Positions 1-7,445 of a stretch of 64,000 bases of DNA are shown here, in pieces. Within the stretch, counting starts at the first letter, position 1; every line of letters begins with the position of its first letter. The stretch comes from Ethanoligenens harbinense YUAN-3. Lineage in GTDB: Bacteria > Bacillota > Clostridia > Oscillospirales > Ethanoligenentaceae. The notes under the pieces were generated by a model. That model made no database searches and was not told the DNA's origin. It saw only the letters and a program-made list of their open reading frames with translations. The DNA lies in NCBI RefSeq assembly GCF_000178115.2, contig NC_014828.1, forward strand, positions 2,865,501-2,929,500. Direction: 5' to 3'. The position numbers and the translations under genes were made by a program.

Positions 1-367
1 CCGGTGGGATATACGCGCCCGCGAAATCCAGCCGGGCCTCTTCCTCGCCGCTGATGATGTCCACATCGATCCCCACCTGCTCTTTCACGCGCCGCACCAC
101 GTCTTCGGCGTTTTTCACGGCGCGCAGGCCGGCGGTGGCGAAACAGTTGAAACGCTCCACCCGCACGGCGACCGCCGTTTCGCGGAAGGCGCGCAGACCG
201 TTCACCACGCGGAGGATCCCTTCTTCGCTGATCTCCCCCTTTTCCATATAGCCGATCATTCCCACCACTTCTTTGGCGCTGACGATATGCTGCAACTGCC
301 CTTCTTTTTCGTCATAGACCTCCATGCGCATGGTATTGGAACCCAGATCCACGACCGCTCTTCTCAT
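1..367 (-). CDS. Ppx/GppA family phosphatase, N-terminal part (cut by window edge)
   Basis: The N-terminal 122 residues of an exopolyphosphatase/guanosine pentaphosphatase-type protein (ASKHA fold) are visible; the rest lies beyond base 1. The family hydrolyses polyphosphate and/or pppGpp. The start MRRAVVDLGSNTMRM carries the DLGSNT phosphate-1 loop. Further on are ATAGLRAVKN (about residues 77-86) and SGEEEARL (about 107-114), both typical of the family. The ATG follows AAAGGAAAGC and a good promoter. Polyphosphatase and pppGpp hydrolase cannot be told apart from this part. Confidence 0.9.
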   Translation of the reverse strand, partial: MRRAVVDLGSNTMRMEVYDEKEGQLQHIVSAKEVVGMIGYMEKGEISEEGILRVVNGLRAFRETAVAVRVERFNCFATAGLRAVKNAEDVVRRVKEQVGIDVDIISGEEEARLDFAGAYIPP

Positions 368-446
368 GCTTTCCTTTCGCCGTCCATTCTTCCCCTGCCG
401 TGCACTCCGCCCGGCTTTCTTCATTTAAACATCTCTATACAAGTCT

Positions 447-475
447 ATTGTAGCATGTCCTCCCCGTAGTTTCAA
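447..475 (-). promoter_or_regulatory. Sigma-A type promoter for the Ppx/GppA gene
   Basis: On the minus strand TTGAAA (470-475) and TACAAT (447-452) are separated by 17 bp, about 80 bp before the start codon. Confidence 0.65.
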
Positions 476-583
476 CGCAGGAAACAGAATGTGCATAACA
501 TCCTGCCCGGCCGCACATGATAAACGCAGCAACCGCCGCCCGCGGGCGGCCTCACGCTCGATGCGCATCAAGGAGGTTGCCCC

Positions 584-1288
584 ATGGGAATCGCGTTTAT
601 CCGTACGCTCATTCTATACGCCGTCGTCATCGCCGCCGTGCGGGTGATGGGCAAGCGGCAGATCGGGGAGCTCCAGCCGTCGGAACTGGTGGTGGCCATT
701 CTCATATCCGACCTTGCCTCAGTGCCCATGCAGCAGACCGGCACGCCCCTCACCAGCGGAATCGTACCGATTCTAACGCTCATCTCCTGCGAAGTGGCGC
801 TTTCCGGGCTGACGCTGCTCAGCTCCCGCCTGCGGCGCGTCGTTACCGGCCGGCCGAGCATCCTCATCCAGAACGGCCAGATCAACCAGTCGGAAATGCG
901 GCGCCTGCGCTTTACCGTGGACGACCTGATGGAAGAACTCCGCCTTTGCGGTTATATGAACGTGACCGACGTGGCGGTTGCCGTGCTGGAAACCAACGGC
1001 AAGCTCAGCGTGTTTCCCTCCTGCGCCAAGGCGCCTGTCACAGCCGAAATGCTGCATGTGCAGTGCCCGCCGGACGGCGGCCTGCCCACCACCCTCATCT
1101 GCGACGGCAAGCTGTTTCCCGAATCGCTGCGCGCCGCCGGAAAAAACAGGGACTGGCTGGAGGCCATCCTTTCCACGCAGGGAGTAACGGTGGAAGGTGT
1201 GTTTCTGATGACGGTGGACAACCTGGATAAAACCATCATCATCAAAAAGGACGGCGGCGCGCTTTCGAGCGCACGCGCCGCCGGATAA
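584..1288 (+). CDS. DUF421 (YetF-type) membrane protein
   Basis: A 234-residue protein with hydrophobic N-terminal segments (about residues 5-20, 32-50 and 58-78), then a soluble domain containing GRPSILIQNGQI and the LRFTVDDLMEELR segment typical of DUF421/YetF proteins. The family is common in Firmicutes; its biochemical role is not established. The ATG is preceded by AAGGAGGTTGCCCC. The DUF4363 gene follows after 24 bp, a pairing often seen in clostridia, so the two are probably co-transcribed and may act together in the envelope (inference). Confidence 0.9.
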   Translation: MGIAFIRTLILYAVVIAAVRVMGKRQIGELQPSELVVAILISDLASVPMQQTGTPLTSGIVPILTLISCEVALSGLTLLSSRLRRVVTGRPSILIQNGQINQSEMRRLRFTVDDLMEELRLCGYMNVTDVAVAVLETNGKLSVFPSCAKAPVTAEMLHVQCPPDGGLPTTLICDGKLFPESLRAAGKNRDWLEAILSTQGVTVEGVFLMTVDNLDKTIIIKKDGGALSSARAAG

Positions 1289-1312
1289 AACCGCAAAGGG
1301 AGGTGGACCGCC

Positions 1313-1696
1313 GTGAACAAACTGAAGGTTGTTGCGATCATCCTGATTCTGGTCATCGCCGTGATTGCCGCCGGCCAATATTATCTGGCCGTGAGCACCC
1401 ATTCCATGGTGAACGCCGTGGAAACCGCGCAGGCCGCATACCACCGGAACGGCGATTCGCCCGATACCCAGAAAAAGATGCGGCAGTTTTTCTCCCTGTG
1501 GCAGAAAAACAGCCGCATCCTTCCCATGATGATCGACCACCGCGAAATCGATATCGTGAACACCTCGGTCGCCAAACTTCCCGCTTATCTGGAAAACAAC
1601 GAAACCTCAGAATTTGATGCCGAATGCGATATTTTGAAAATGCAACTGGCACATTTGTGGTATGTTGAAAAAATTAACTGGGAAAACATTCTTTAA
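1313..1696 (+). CDS. DUF4363-like single-pass membrane protein
   Basis: 127 residues from a GTG start preceded by GGGAGGTGG. One N-terminal transmembrane helix (about residues 5-24) is followed by a roughly 100-residue external, mostly helical domain with no cysteine pairs or catalytic motif that I recognise. Size, topology and position behind a DUF421 gene fit DUF4363. The function is unknown. A hairpin with a T-rich tail follows directly. Confidence 0.75.
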   Translation: MNKLKVVAIILILVIAVIAAGQYYLAVSTHSMVNAVETAQAAYHRNGDSPDTQKKMRQFFSLWQKNSRILPMMIDHREIDIVNTSVAKLPAYLENNETSEFDAECDILKMQLAHLWYVEKINWENIL

Positions 1697-1707
1697 ACAC
1701 AGCCTAT

Positions 1708-1740
1708 GCCGCCCGCGAAATGCGGACGGCCTTTGTTTTG
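1708..1740 (+). terminator. Intrinsic terminator after the DUF421/DUF4363 pair
   Basis: GCCGcCCGC-gaaat-GCGGaCGGC hairpin followed by CTTTGTTTTG, 11 bp after the stop codon. Confidence 0.75.
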
Positions 1741-1751
1741 TCTGCTTTGGT

Positions 1752-1785
1752 AAAAAGTGATCAAAAAGGAACCGATCACATTTTT
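1752..1785 (-). terminator. Hairpin terminator downstream of nrdR, usable in both directions
   Basis: AAAAAGTGATC and GATCACATTTTT arms flank an 11-nt loop. The T-tract on the minus strand serves nrdR. Confidence 0.65.
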
Positions 1786-1859
1786 CCGCGTGGGGTGTGA
1801 AGCAGGACGGCGCGCAAGACGTTTGGGGGATTCATGATGCAGACAGAACGGAAACGGGC

Positions 1860-2318
1860 CTATTGTCGGCTGTCCAACAGTCTGTTAAGTTCTTCCAAAA
1901 ATGTGTTGATATCACGAAACTGGCGGTAAACCGAAGCAAACCGCACATACGCAACTTCATCAATCTCTTTGAGTTTTTCCATTGCGAGTTCGCCCACCCG
2001 TTTGGATGTGACTTCCCGTTCCAGCGAGCTTTGCAGAGTATTTTCGATCTCATCCGTTGCTTTTTCCAGAACACCGAGCGGCACCGGGCGTTTCTCACAC
2101 GCGCGCAGCATACCGCCCAACAGTTTGTGACGGTCGAACGCCTGTCTGGAGTTGTCTTTTTTGATGACGACCAGCGGCAGGCTTTCCACCATTTCGTAAG
2201 TGGTGAACCGCTTTTGGCAACGCATGCATTCGCGCCGCCTACGGATACGCCCCCCCTCGTCAATGGGCCTGGAATCCACCACTTTACTTTCAAGGTATCC
2301 GCAATAAGGGCACTTCAT
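1860..2318 (-). CDS. nrdR: Transcriptional repressor NrdR
   Basis: 152 residues, the usual NrdR length. The N-terminal zinc ribbon MKCPYCGY...[12 protein letters not shown] has two CxxC pairs, followed by the ATP-cone domain ([16 protein letters not shown] onward). NrdR senses (d)ATP and represses ribonucleotide reductase operons by binding paired NrdR boxes. The chosen ATG has GGAGGAAACAAC just upstream; the open frame extends 12 residues further without family similarity. No ribonucleotide reductase gene lies in the window. Confidence 0.96.
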   Translation of the reverse strand: MKCPYCGYLESKVVDSRPIDEGGRIRRRRECMRCQKRFTTYEMVESLPLVVIKKDNSRQAFDRHKLLGGMLRACEKRPVPLGVLEKATDEIENTLQSSLEREVTSKRVGELAMEKLKEIDEVAYVRFASVYRQFRDINTFLEELNRLLDSRQ

Positions 2319-2421
2319 GTTGTTTCCTCCGTCAAGGGCAGAAATCCGAGCCACGCACCGATCCCGCCGGTATCGGCTTCAGGCGGTTCCGCACCCCCGA
2401 CCGTGAAAACACATACCGTGC

Positions 2422-2703
2422 CTACCGATCCGCTAGGTAGTCCTCAACCACGTCGCGCAGTGAAACCGGCGTTACGGTGTGTGCTGCGAGGAGGTGCAAC
2501 AGGTCCTCTGCCTGTTTTTGAGAGAAACAGATATCATTCACCTGATCTGAATACGACGCACCCTGCTCCCCCGTAAAAGAGACCGACACGCCATACGTCT
2601 GGACGGGAGCGATCTCGCAATTGCAGCTTGTTACATAGTACCGAGCTACCCCAACGCATCTCTCCCCTTCCCGTACCTCCGCGGTCGCTGTTGGTTGCTT
2701 CAT
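2422..2703 (-). CDS. Small DUF6514-like protein
   Basis: 93 residues from an ATG preceded by GGGGGAAAT at good spacing; a TTG five codons upstream would make it 98. The sequence looks like a small beta-rich domain (YYVTSCNCEIAPVQTYGVSV) followed by a helix ending EDYLADR. Size and the central Y-G-V pattern resemble DUF6514 proteins of clostridia, but this is from memory and tentative. A TATAAT-like box lies at 775-780 in the AT-rich upstream region (2775-2780). It sits 103 bp upstream of nrdR on the same strand and may be co-transcribed. Function unknown. Confidence 0.6.
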   Translation of the reverse strand: MKQPTATAEVREGERCVGVARYYVTSCNCEIAPVQTYGVSVSFTGEQGASYSDQVNDICFSQKQAEDLLHLLAAHTVTPVSLRDVVEDYLADR

Positions 2704-2998
2704 CTGTATTTCCCCCAAATAGACGCGATATTCTTGCGATTACAACAACCGCATTCGGGTTGCCGTCCAAGAATATTATACTTGCTGGACAATACGGATG
2801 AAAGCGTGCTTTATGTACGAGACTCAGAAATATTGCATAAATCTTACAAGAATTTTTTGGGCATTCGCACAAATAATTTCCATATAACGGATATTCTATG
2901 GGGAAATCGGTCGTTTTGTGTCGATTTCAAAAAACATTCAACTTTTACAAAATCGCGTTCGGTCTATTTTCACTGCAAAATCAGATATGGCAAAAAAT
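2704..2998. other. AT-rich intergenic stretch
   Basis: About 295 bp between two minus-strand genes. It is much richer in A/T than its surroundings, especially 2815-3000. No convincing ORF or RNA was seen. It holds the putative promoter of the small minus-strand gene (ATTATA on the plus strand at 2775-2780). Confidence 0.5.
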
Positions 2999-3784
2999 TT
3001 ACTCCGAGGAAAATATGCGGGTCGCAAGCGAAAGCGCCGTGTGCAGTTCGGCATGGTGGACAAATCCCGTGCGGTAAACTTCGATGAGCAGAGGGCCGAC
3101 AAACCCCTGGAGCGCCAGCCTGCCGCGCAGCGCGGGAAGATCGACCTGCCCTGCCCCGGGAAGCAGACAGTCGCGCCCGTACGCGGCATCGCTCAGATGC
3201 ACACAGGCGATCTGCCCCCCCATTGCGGCGCACATGGCCTCCACTGTTTCCCCTGTGCGCCGGACCTGTTTGACATCCAGTACAAACCGGACATCGTTCC
3301 CCAGAATACGGCGCATGGCCGCGACCTGTTCGACGCCGCCGCATTTGCAGCGCGCCACATTTTCCTGCGCCAGCACCACGCCTTCTTCTTTGGCCGCGTG
3401 CGCCAGGCGCGCGAACCGCTCGCAGTACTGCTCCATGGGCATGGGCAGGTCTTTGCGCGCGCCGTGAAATACCACCGCCTTGGCCCCGAGAAACGCCGCC
3501 ACCGCGAAGGTGCGGCGGTATTGCGAGACCGAATCACTAAACCGGCTGGGATAATCTGAGAAGAACATCATCGATTCGTACGCCGCGGTATAGGGGTGGA
3601 TGGAGCTGACAACCGCCCCCGCACGAGTGAGCAAAGCCTGCAGGCGGCGCAGATAGGTAATATTGTACTCACACTCGGCATTGAAAAAGATCTCGACCGT
3701 ATGAGCACCCTGCTCCAGCACAAGCGCAAGGGCCTGCTCCGTTTCCATCGGATATAAACAGGCAGTAGAAATACCAACTTCCAT
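2999..3784 (-). CDS. Sugar phosphate isomerase/epimerase (AP-endonuclease-2-like TIM barrel)
   Basis: 261 residues starting MEVGISTACLYPM, with TGGAGG five bases before the ATG. Alternating strand and acidic/His motifs fit the xylose-isomerase-like TIM barrel: VEIFFNAE (about 29-36), SSIHPYTA, VVFHGAR, VVLAQENVARCK (metal-binding Glu), VRFVLDVKQ and IACVHLSD. These barrels bind a divalent metal and act on sugars or sugar phosphates; the substrate cannot be read. It stands alone, transcribed away from the next plus-strand gene. The much longer open frame upstream lacks similarity and a ribosome site. Confidence 0.85.
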   Translation of the reverse strand: MEVGISTACLYPMETEQALALVLEQGAHTVEIFFNAECEYNITYLRRLQALLTRAGAVVSSIHPYTAAYESMMFFSDYPSRFSDSVSQYRRTFAVAAFLGAKAVVFHGARKDLPMPMEQYCERFARLAHAAKEEGVVLAQENVARCKCGGVEQVAAMRRILGNDVRFVLDVKQVRRTGETVEAMCAAMGGQIACVHLSDAAYGRDCLLPGAGQVDLPALRGRLALQGFVGPLLIEVYRTGFVHHAELHTALSLATRIFSSE

Positions 3785-3889
3785 ACCGGCCTCCAGACGC
3801 TCCGCGCTCCATGCACACCACAGACTGCGCGCGGCACGGTAATAAATCCTTTTTAGCGCACATCTGCATACTCTGGCAAAACTTACGCC

Positions 3890-3918
3890 TTGTACGGCCA
3901 TACGTAACGTGCTACTAT
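3890..3918 (+). promoter_or_regulatory. Possible promoter for the 87-residue membrane protein gene
   Basis: TTGTAC, 17-bp spacer, TACTAT; both boxes are imperfect. Confidence 0.35.
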
Positions 3919-4028
3919 AGTGGAAAGTTTGGTAAGAATCGTGTAAAAGCCATGCGGTGAAACCGCTCCAAAACCATGCCCGCCGTGCCGGGCGCATATC
4001 CACGCTCTTTCCCGAGGAGGAAAAACCC

Positions 4029-4292
4029 ATGCAGTTCTTGCGTACGCTGTTCACAAATCTGCGCCAAATGGAGCCGCTCACGGTCACAATGCTGACCGAC
4101 GGGTTCCGCCTTTCCTGCGGGCTTTTGGCGATGGCCATCCTGTTCACCCTGCTGCTGGGACACGTCGGCGATTATATGACGATGCTGTCCAACATCAAAG
4201 GCGCATTCTCAGCCGCTTTCGGCGTGTTCGACGCCACCGTGATCGCCAGCCTGTTAGGCGACCTCTACATCAAGGAACGCCGACGGGCATAA
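4029..4292 (+). CDS. Small two-helix membrane protein, unknown function
   Basis: 87 residues from an ATG with GAGGAGGAAAAACCC upstream. The C-terminal half has hydrophobic stretches (about residues 25-45 and 55-75) ending in the charged tail KERRRA. No family was recognised. The stop codon is five bases before the first copy of a 100-bp tandem repeat. Confidence 0.65.
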   Translation: MQFLRTLFTNLRQMEPLTVTMLTDGFRLSCGLLAMAILFTLLLGHVGDYMTMLSNIKGAFSAAFGVFDATVIASLLGDLYIKERRRA

Positions 4293-4297
4293 CAGGC

Positions 4298-4570
4298 GCG
4301 GGCACAGCCCGCTTTTGATTCAGGCAAACCCGTGCGAAAAACATCCCGCACAGCCTGAATCCTGATCCGCCGGCCCCGCACCGCAGAGCGAGTACAGGCG
4401 GGCACAGCCCGCTTTTGATTTAGGCAAACCCGTGCGAAAAACATCTCGCACAGCCTGAATCCTGATCCGCCGGCCCCGCACCGCAGAGCGAGTACAGGCG
4501 GGCACAGCCCGCTTTTGATTTAGGCAAACCCGTGCGAAAAACATCCCGCACAGCCTGAGTCCAAAAAGGC
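4298..4570 (+). repeat. 100-bp tandem repeat array, about 2.7 copies
   Basis: GGGCACAGCCCGC recurs at exactly 100-bp intervals; copies begin at 4298, 4398 and 4498. The units are nearly identical, with single changes such as gattcagg/gatttagg and catcccgc/catctcgc. Each unit opens with the 15-nt mini-hairpin GCGGGC-ACA-GCCCGC seen elsewhere in the window, followed by TTTTGA and TTCAGGCAAAC. The third copy diverges after CACAGCCTGA. There is no coding potential with a ribosome site. Confidence 0.95.
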
Positions 4571-4635
4571 AGTCCTACGTACAGCCTTTTTTCGGTCTGG
4601 GAAACCAGAGAAAGCATGCATAACGTACAGGTAGC

Positions 4636-4673
4636 AAATGAAAGCGCGGCTGCGGCCGCGCTTTCATTTTATT
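4636..4673 (-). terminator. Strong hairpin between the repeat array and secF
   Basis: A 15-bp perfect stem (AAATGAAAGCGCGGC with its complement), 4-nt loop, and T-rich on both sides. It follows the secF stop by about 10 bp. Confidence 0.7.
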
Positions 4674-4681
4674 GGACCTGT

Positions 4682-5872
4682 TCAGCCTTCGACCACATCC
4701 CCGGCGCGACGCTGATCTTTCTTTTCCTGATGCTCCACCCAGCTCACCCAGAGCGGCCCGGCAATGCAAATGGTGGAATAGCAGCCGGTCACCACACCGA
4801 CCATCATCGGCAGGGCAAACCCGCGAATGGAGTCAAGGTGAAAAATAATGGAAAAGACGCAGACCGTGGCAATGGCCAGAAATGTGACCAGCGTGGTATT
4901 GATCGAACGGGTGAAAGACTGATTGATACTGCGGTTGACGATATCCTTGAACTTCATGCTGCGGCCGAACAAGCCGCGGTTTTCACGGATACGGTCGTAG
5001 ACCACGATGGTGTCGTTGATGGAATAGCCCAAAATCGTCAGCGCCACGGCGACGAAGCTGTCGCTGATGGGGATGCGGAAGATGGAAAAGGCCACAAACG
5101 CAATCACCAGATCGTGCAGCAGCGCGATGAGCGCCGTCAAACCGGCGGGCAGGCCGCCGATATGCCGGAAGCGTATCCAGACATACAGCACGATGAGCAG
5201 CGCCGCCAACAGCACCGCACCGATGCTCTGGAGGAAGAACTGCCGTCCCGTCTGAGGCGACACATCGTTGGACTGATACTTTTTCAGGCTGTTGGATGAG
5301 AACTGCTTGTTGAGCGCGTTATACAGCGAAGCCTGTTGCGTATTGGTGAGCGCTTTGGTGGTCTGAAGCACCAGAAGCTGCGTATGGCTGGCCGGCACCT
5401 TATCGACCTGCACGGTAAAATCGCCGCCCGCGATTGTTTTGTTGGCCAGTGTCTGCGCGGTGGAAAGGTCAAGCGTGCCGGTGTAGGAATACTGAATGAT
5501 GGCGCCGCCTTTGAACTGGATATCCAGCTTGACGCCGAAAATCGCCGACACGAGGATGCCGATGACGATCAGCGAAATGGAAATCGTATAGAAGACGCGA
5601 CGCTTACCGATAAAATCAATATGAAGGCCGTTGTAGACCTCGCCTTTTTCTTCCGCATCGCTGCCGGCCTGCTGATCCGGCTGCACGGAACGCCGGCCGC
5701 TGTCCATGTCCATAATGGTGGGAGCAGTGCCGTGATGGCGGCGGCCAATGTCCTGTTTGGGCTGTGCGGCAGGCTCATCCGGCACGTCGATCTGGGACTC
5801 GCGCACTTTCGGTTCGTTTTTTTTGTGACCAAACAGCGGCGTCACATTGTCTTTGCGGTGCTTGTCACTCAT
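4682..5872 (-). CDS. secF: Protein translocase subunit SecF with a long N-terminal extension
   Basis: 396 residues. Residues 92-115 form the first membrane helix, followed by the SecD/F hallmark FKGGAIIQY. After a periplasmic domain come five C-terminal helices with SINDTIVVYDRIRENR, the conserved RND-like segment. SecDF uses the proton gradient to pull secreted proteins from SecYEG. The start overlaps the secD stop by four bases (ATGA), so the pair is translationally coupled. About 85 hydrophilic, charged residues precede the first helix; a typical SecF has few there. Whether this tail is functional is unknown. Confidence 0.95.
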   Translation of the reverse strand: MSDKHRKDNVTPLFGHKKNEPKVRESQIDVPDEPAAQPKQDIGRRHHGTAPTIMDMDSGRRSVQPDQQAGSDAEEKGEVYNGLHIDFIGKRRVFYTISISLIVIGILVSAIFGVKLDIQFKGGAIIQYSYTGTLDLSTAQTLANKTIAGGDFTVQVDKVPASHTQLLVLQTTKALTNTQQASLYNALNKQFSSNSLKKYQSNDVSPQTGRQFFLQSIGAVLLAALLIVLYVWIRFRHIGGLPAGLTALIALLHDLVIAFVAFSIFRIPISDSFVAVALTILGYSINDTIVVYDRIRENRGLFGRSMKFKDIVNRSINQSFTRSINTTLVTFLAIATVCVFSIIFHLDSIRGFALPMMVGVVTGCYSTICIAGPLWVSWVEHQEKKDQRRAGDVVEG

Positions 5873-7194
5873 TTCGCAGCCCTCCCGTTATACAGAACGT
5901 CTTTGCGGGCAAAGCCGAACCGTGAGATGGATTTGAGCATCAGGCGGGACGCGATGATGCCCATCAGGAAATTGAACACCACGCCCACCACCAGCGTATA
6001 CCCGAAGGACTTGACCGAGGCCGACCCGAGGAAATAGAGGATCAGCCCGGCGATGACCACGGTGACGTTTCCGTCGAAGATGGCGGCGAAGCTGCGCTGG
6101 AACCCTGCATCCAGCGCGCCGTCCAGCGTTTTGCCGATACGCAGCTCTTCCTTGATGCGCTCGGCGGTGATGATGTTGCAGTCCACCCCCATACCGATGG
6201 AAAGGATAATGCCCGCGATGCCGGGCAGCGTGAGGGAAAACTGTGGAATGGAGATGGCAAGCAGCGTGCCGGCCACATGCCCCGTGAGCGCGATGCAGGC
6301 CACAAGACCGGGCAGGCGGTAATAAATCAGCATGAACAGCACAATGAGCACCGCCGCCACCGCGCCCGCCATCAGCATGACCTGCAGGGCGTTCTGCCCC
6401 AGTTTCGGTGAAATGGTCTGGTAGTTATCGGTCTCCAGTTTAAAAGGCAGCGCGCCCGCGTTGATCTTGTCGGCCAGCGCCTGCGCGGAAGCCGCCGTGA
6501 ACGGACTGGAGCTCGAGCCTTCGATGGTGGCCTGGCTGAGCTCACCGGACAGCGTGCTGGGGTCTATATTCATTGTGGGCGTGGAGATCGCCGTGCTGTC
6601 CATATAAATTGAAACCGTCTGGTTATAATATTTTTTCACCGCGTCGGTAAACTTGCTCTTGCCGGAATCCTTGAGGGACAGCAGCACGACATACTGGCTG
6701 GTCGTCTGCCCGGTCGTCTGGTTCGACTGCTCGTACTGCGCGGCCGCGCTCTTGACGTCCTTACCGGTCATGATGACGGTGCCATCCGACGCCTTGAACG
6801 AAAGCTCCGCCATCGCGCCGAGCTCCTGAATGGCGCTTTCCGGGTCCTGATTGGTCTGGTCGGAGCGCCACGGGAAGCGCACAATGATGCGCTGGTTGCG
6901 GTAATCGGTATAGATCTCGGAATCGGTGATGTGCTTACTGTCCAACCGTGTGCGCAACACGGCGGTGGCCGCGTCCATCTCCGCGTTGCTGGCCTTGTAG
7001 TTCGTCGGGGGACGGAACGTCACATCCACGCCCCCCCGGATGTCGATGCCGAAGCGCATATCCTGCGCGCCTTTGATGACCGTGATGACATTGTCGCCGA
7101 ACGTATAAGAGAATCCGGATACCGACAAGTATGTGATGATGGCAATGATAACCGCCACCACCACGATGACTGGCCTCCCCACGCGTTTATACAC
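5869..7194 (-). CDS. secD: Protein translocase subunit SecD
   Basis: 441 residues. There is an N-terminal membrane helix, FGIDIRGGVDVTF (the SecD motif), a large extracytoplasmic region with the P1 and SecDF head domains, and five C-terminal helices with GMGVDCNIITAERIKEE and GNVTVVIAG. It works with SecF in late protein export. I place the start at the GTG at 7194, preceded by AAGGTGG. The upstream ATG at 7260 lies inside the -10 box of an excellent promoter and so would not be on that transcript. Confidence 0.94.
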   Translation of the reverse strand: MYKRVGRPVIVVVAVIIAIITYLSVSGFSYTFGDNVITVIKGAQDMRFGIDIRGGVDVTFRPPTNYKASNAEMDAATAVLRTRLDSKHITDSEIYTDYRNQRIIVRFPWRSDQTNQDPESAIQELGAMAELSFKASDGTVIMTGKDVKSAAAQYEQSNQTTGQTTSQYVVLLSLKDSGKSKFTDAVKKYYNQTVSIYMDSTAISTPTMNIDPSTLSGELSQATIEGSSSSPFTAASAQALADKINAGALPFKLETDNYQTISPKLGQNALQVMLMAGAVAAVLIVLFMLIYYRLPGLVACIALTGHVAGTLLAISIPQFSLTLPGIAGIILSIGMGVDCNIITAERIKEELRIGKTLDGALDAGFQRSFAAIFDGNVTVVIAGLILYFLGSASVKSFGYTLVVGVVFNFLMGIIASRLMLKSISRFGFARKDVLYNGRAAK

Positions 7195-7258
7195 AGGCTT
7201 CCACCTTCCAAATCGTTTGTTGACCGTCCCATTTTCCGACCGGGCACACACTGTTTCC

Positions 7259-7287
7259 ATTATAAAGCGCTAACGTAAAAAAGTCAA
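7259..7287 (-). promoter_or_regulatory. secDF promoter
   Basis: TTGACT (7282-7287), a 17-bp spacer and TATAAT (7259-7264) on the minus strand. The -10 box contains the upstream in-frame ATG, which argues for the downstream GTG start. Confidence 0.8.
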
Positions 7288-7300
7288 TTCACGGCAAGCG

Positions 7301-7331
7301 GCCGGCACAACCCGCTTTTTTGTTCAAAAAG
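7301..7331 (+). repeat. Mini-hairpin/GTTCAAA element copy
   Basis: GCCGGCACAACCCGC, then TTTTTT, then GTTCAAAAAG. It lies upstream of the secDF promoter, in the opposite orientation to secD. Confidence 0.8.
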
Positions 7332-7416
7332 TCCGGGAGGGAAACCACCCGCCCATCGCCGCAAGGTCCCTTGAGCCCGCCCGTTCAAATTGTGCATTTG
7401 CCATCGCGCCAACGTT

Positions 7417-7445
7417 CTTTGAACCCGTCAGCGGGCACTGTCCGC
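7417..7445 (-). repeat. Mini-hairpin/GTTCAAA element copy abutting the purB stop
   Basis: Read on the minus strand: GCGGACAGTGCCCGC, TGACGG, GTTCAAAG. The G of the purB TAG stop is the first base of the hairpin. Confidence 0.8.

Noticed and set aside
4298-4570. CRISPR array
   Set aside because: The units are identical throughout with a 100-bp period; there are no unique spacers and no cas genes.
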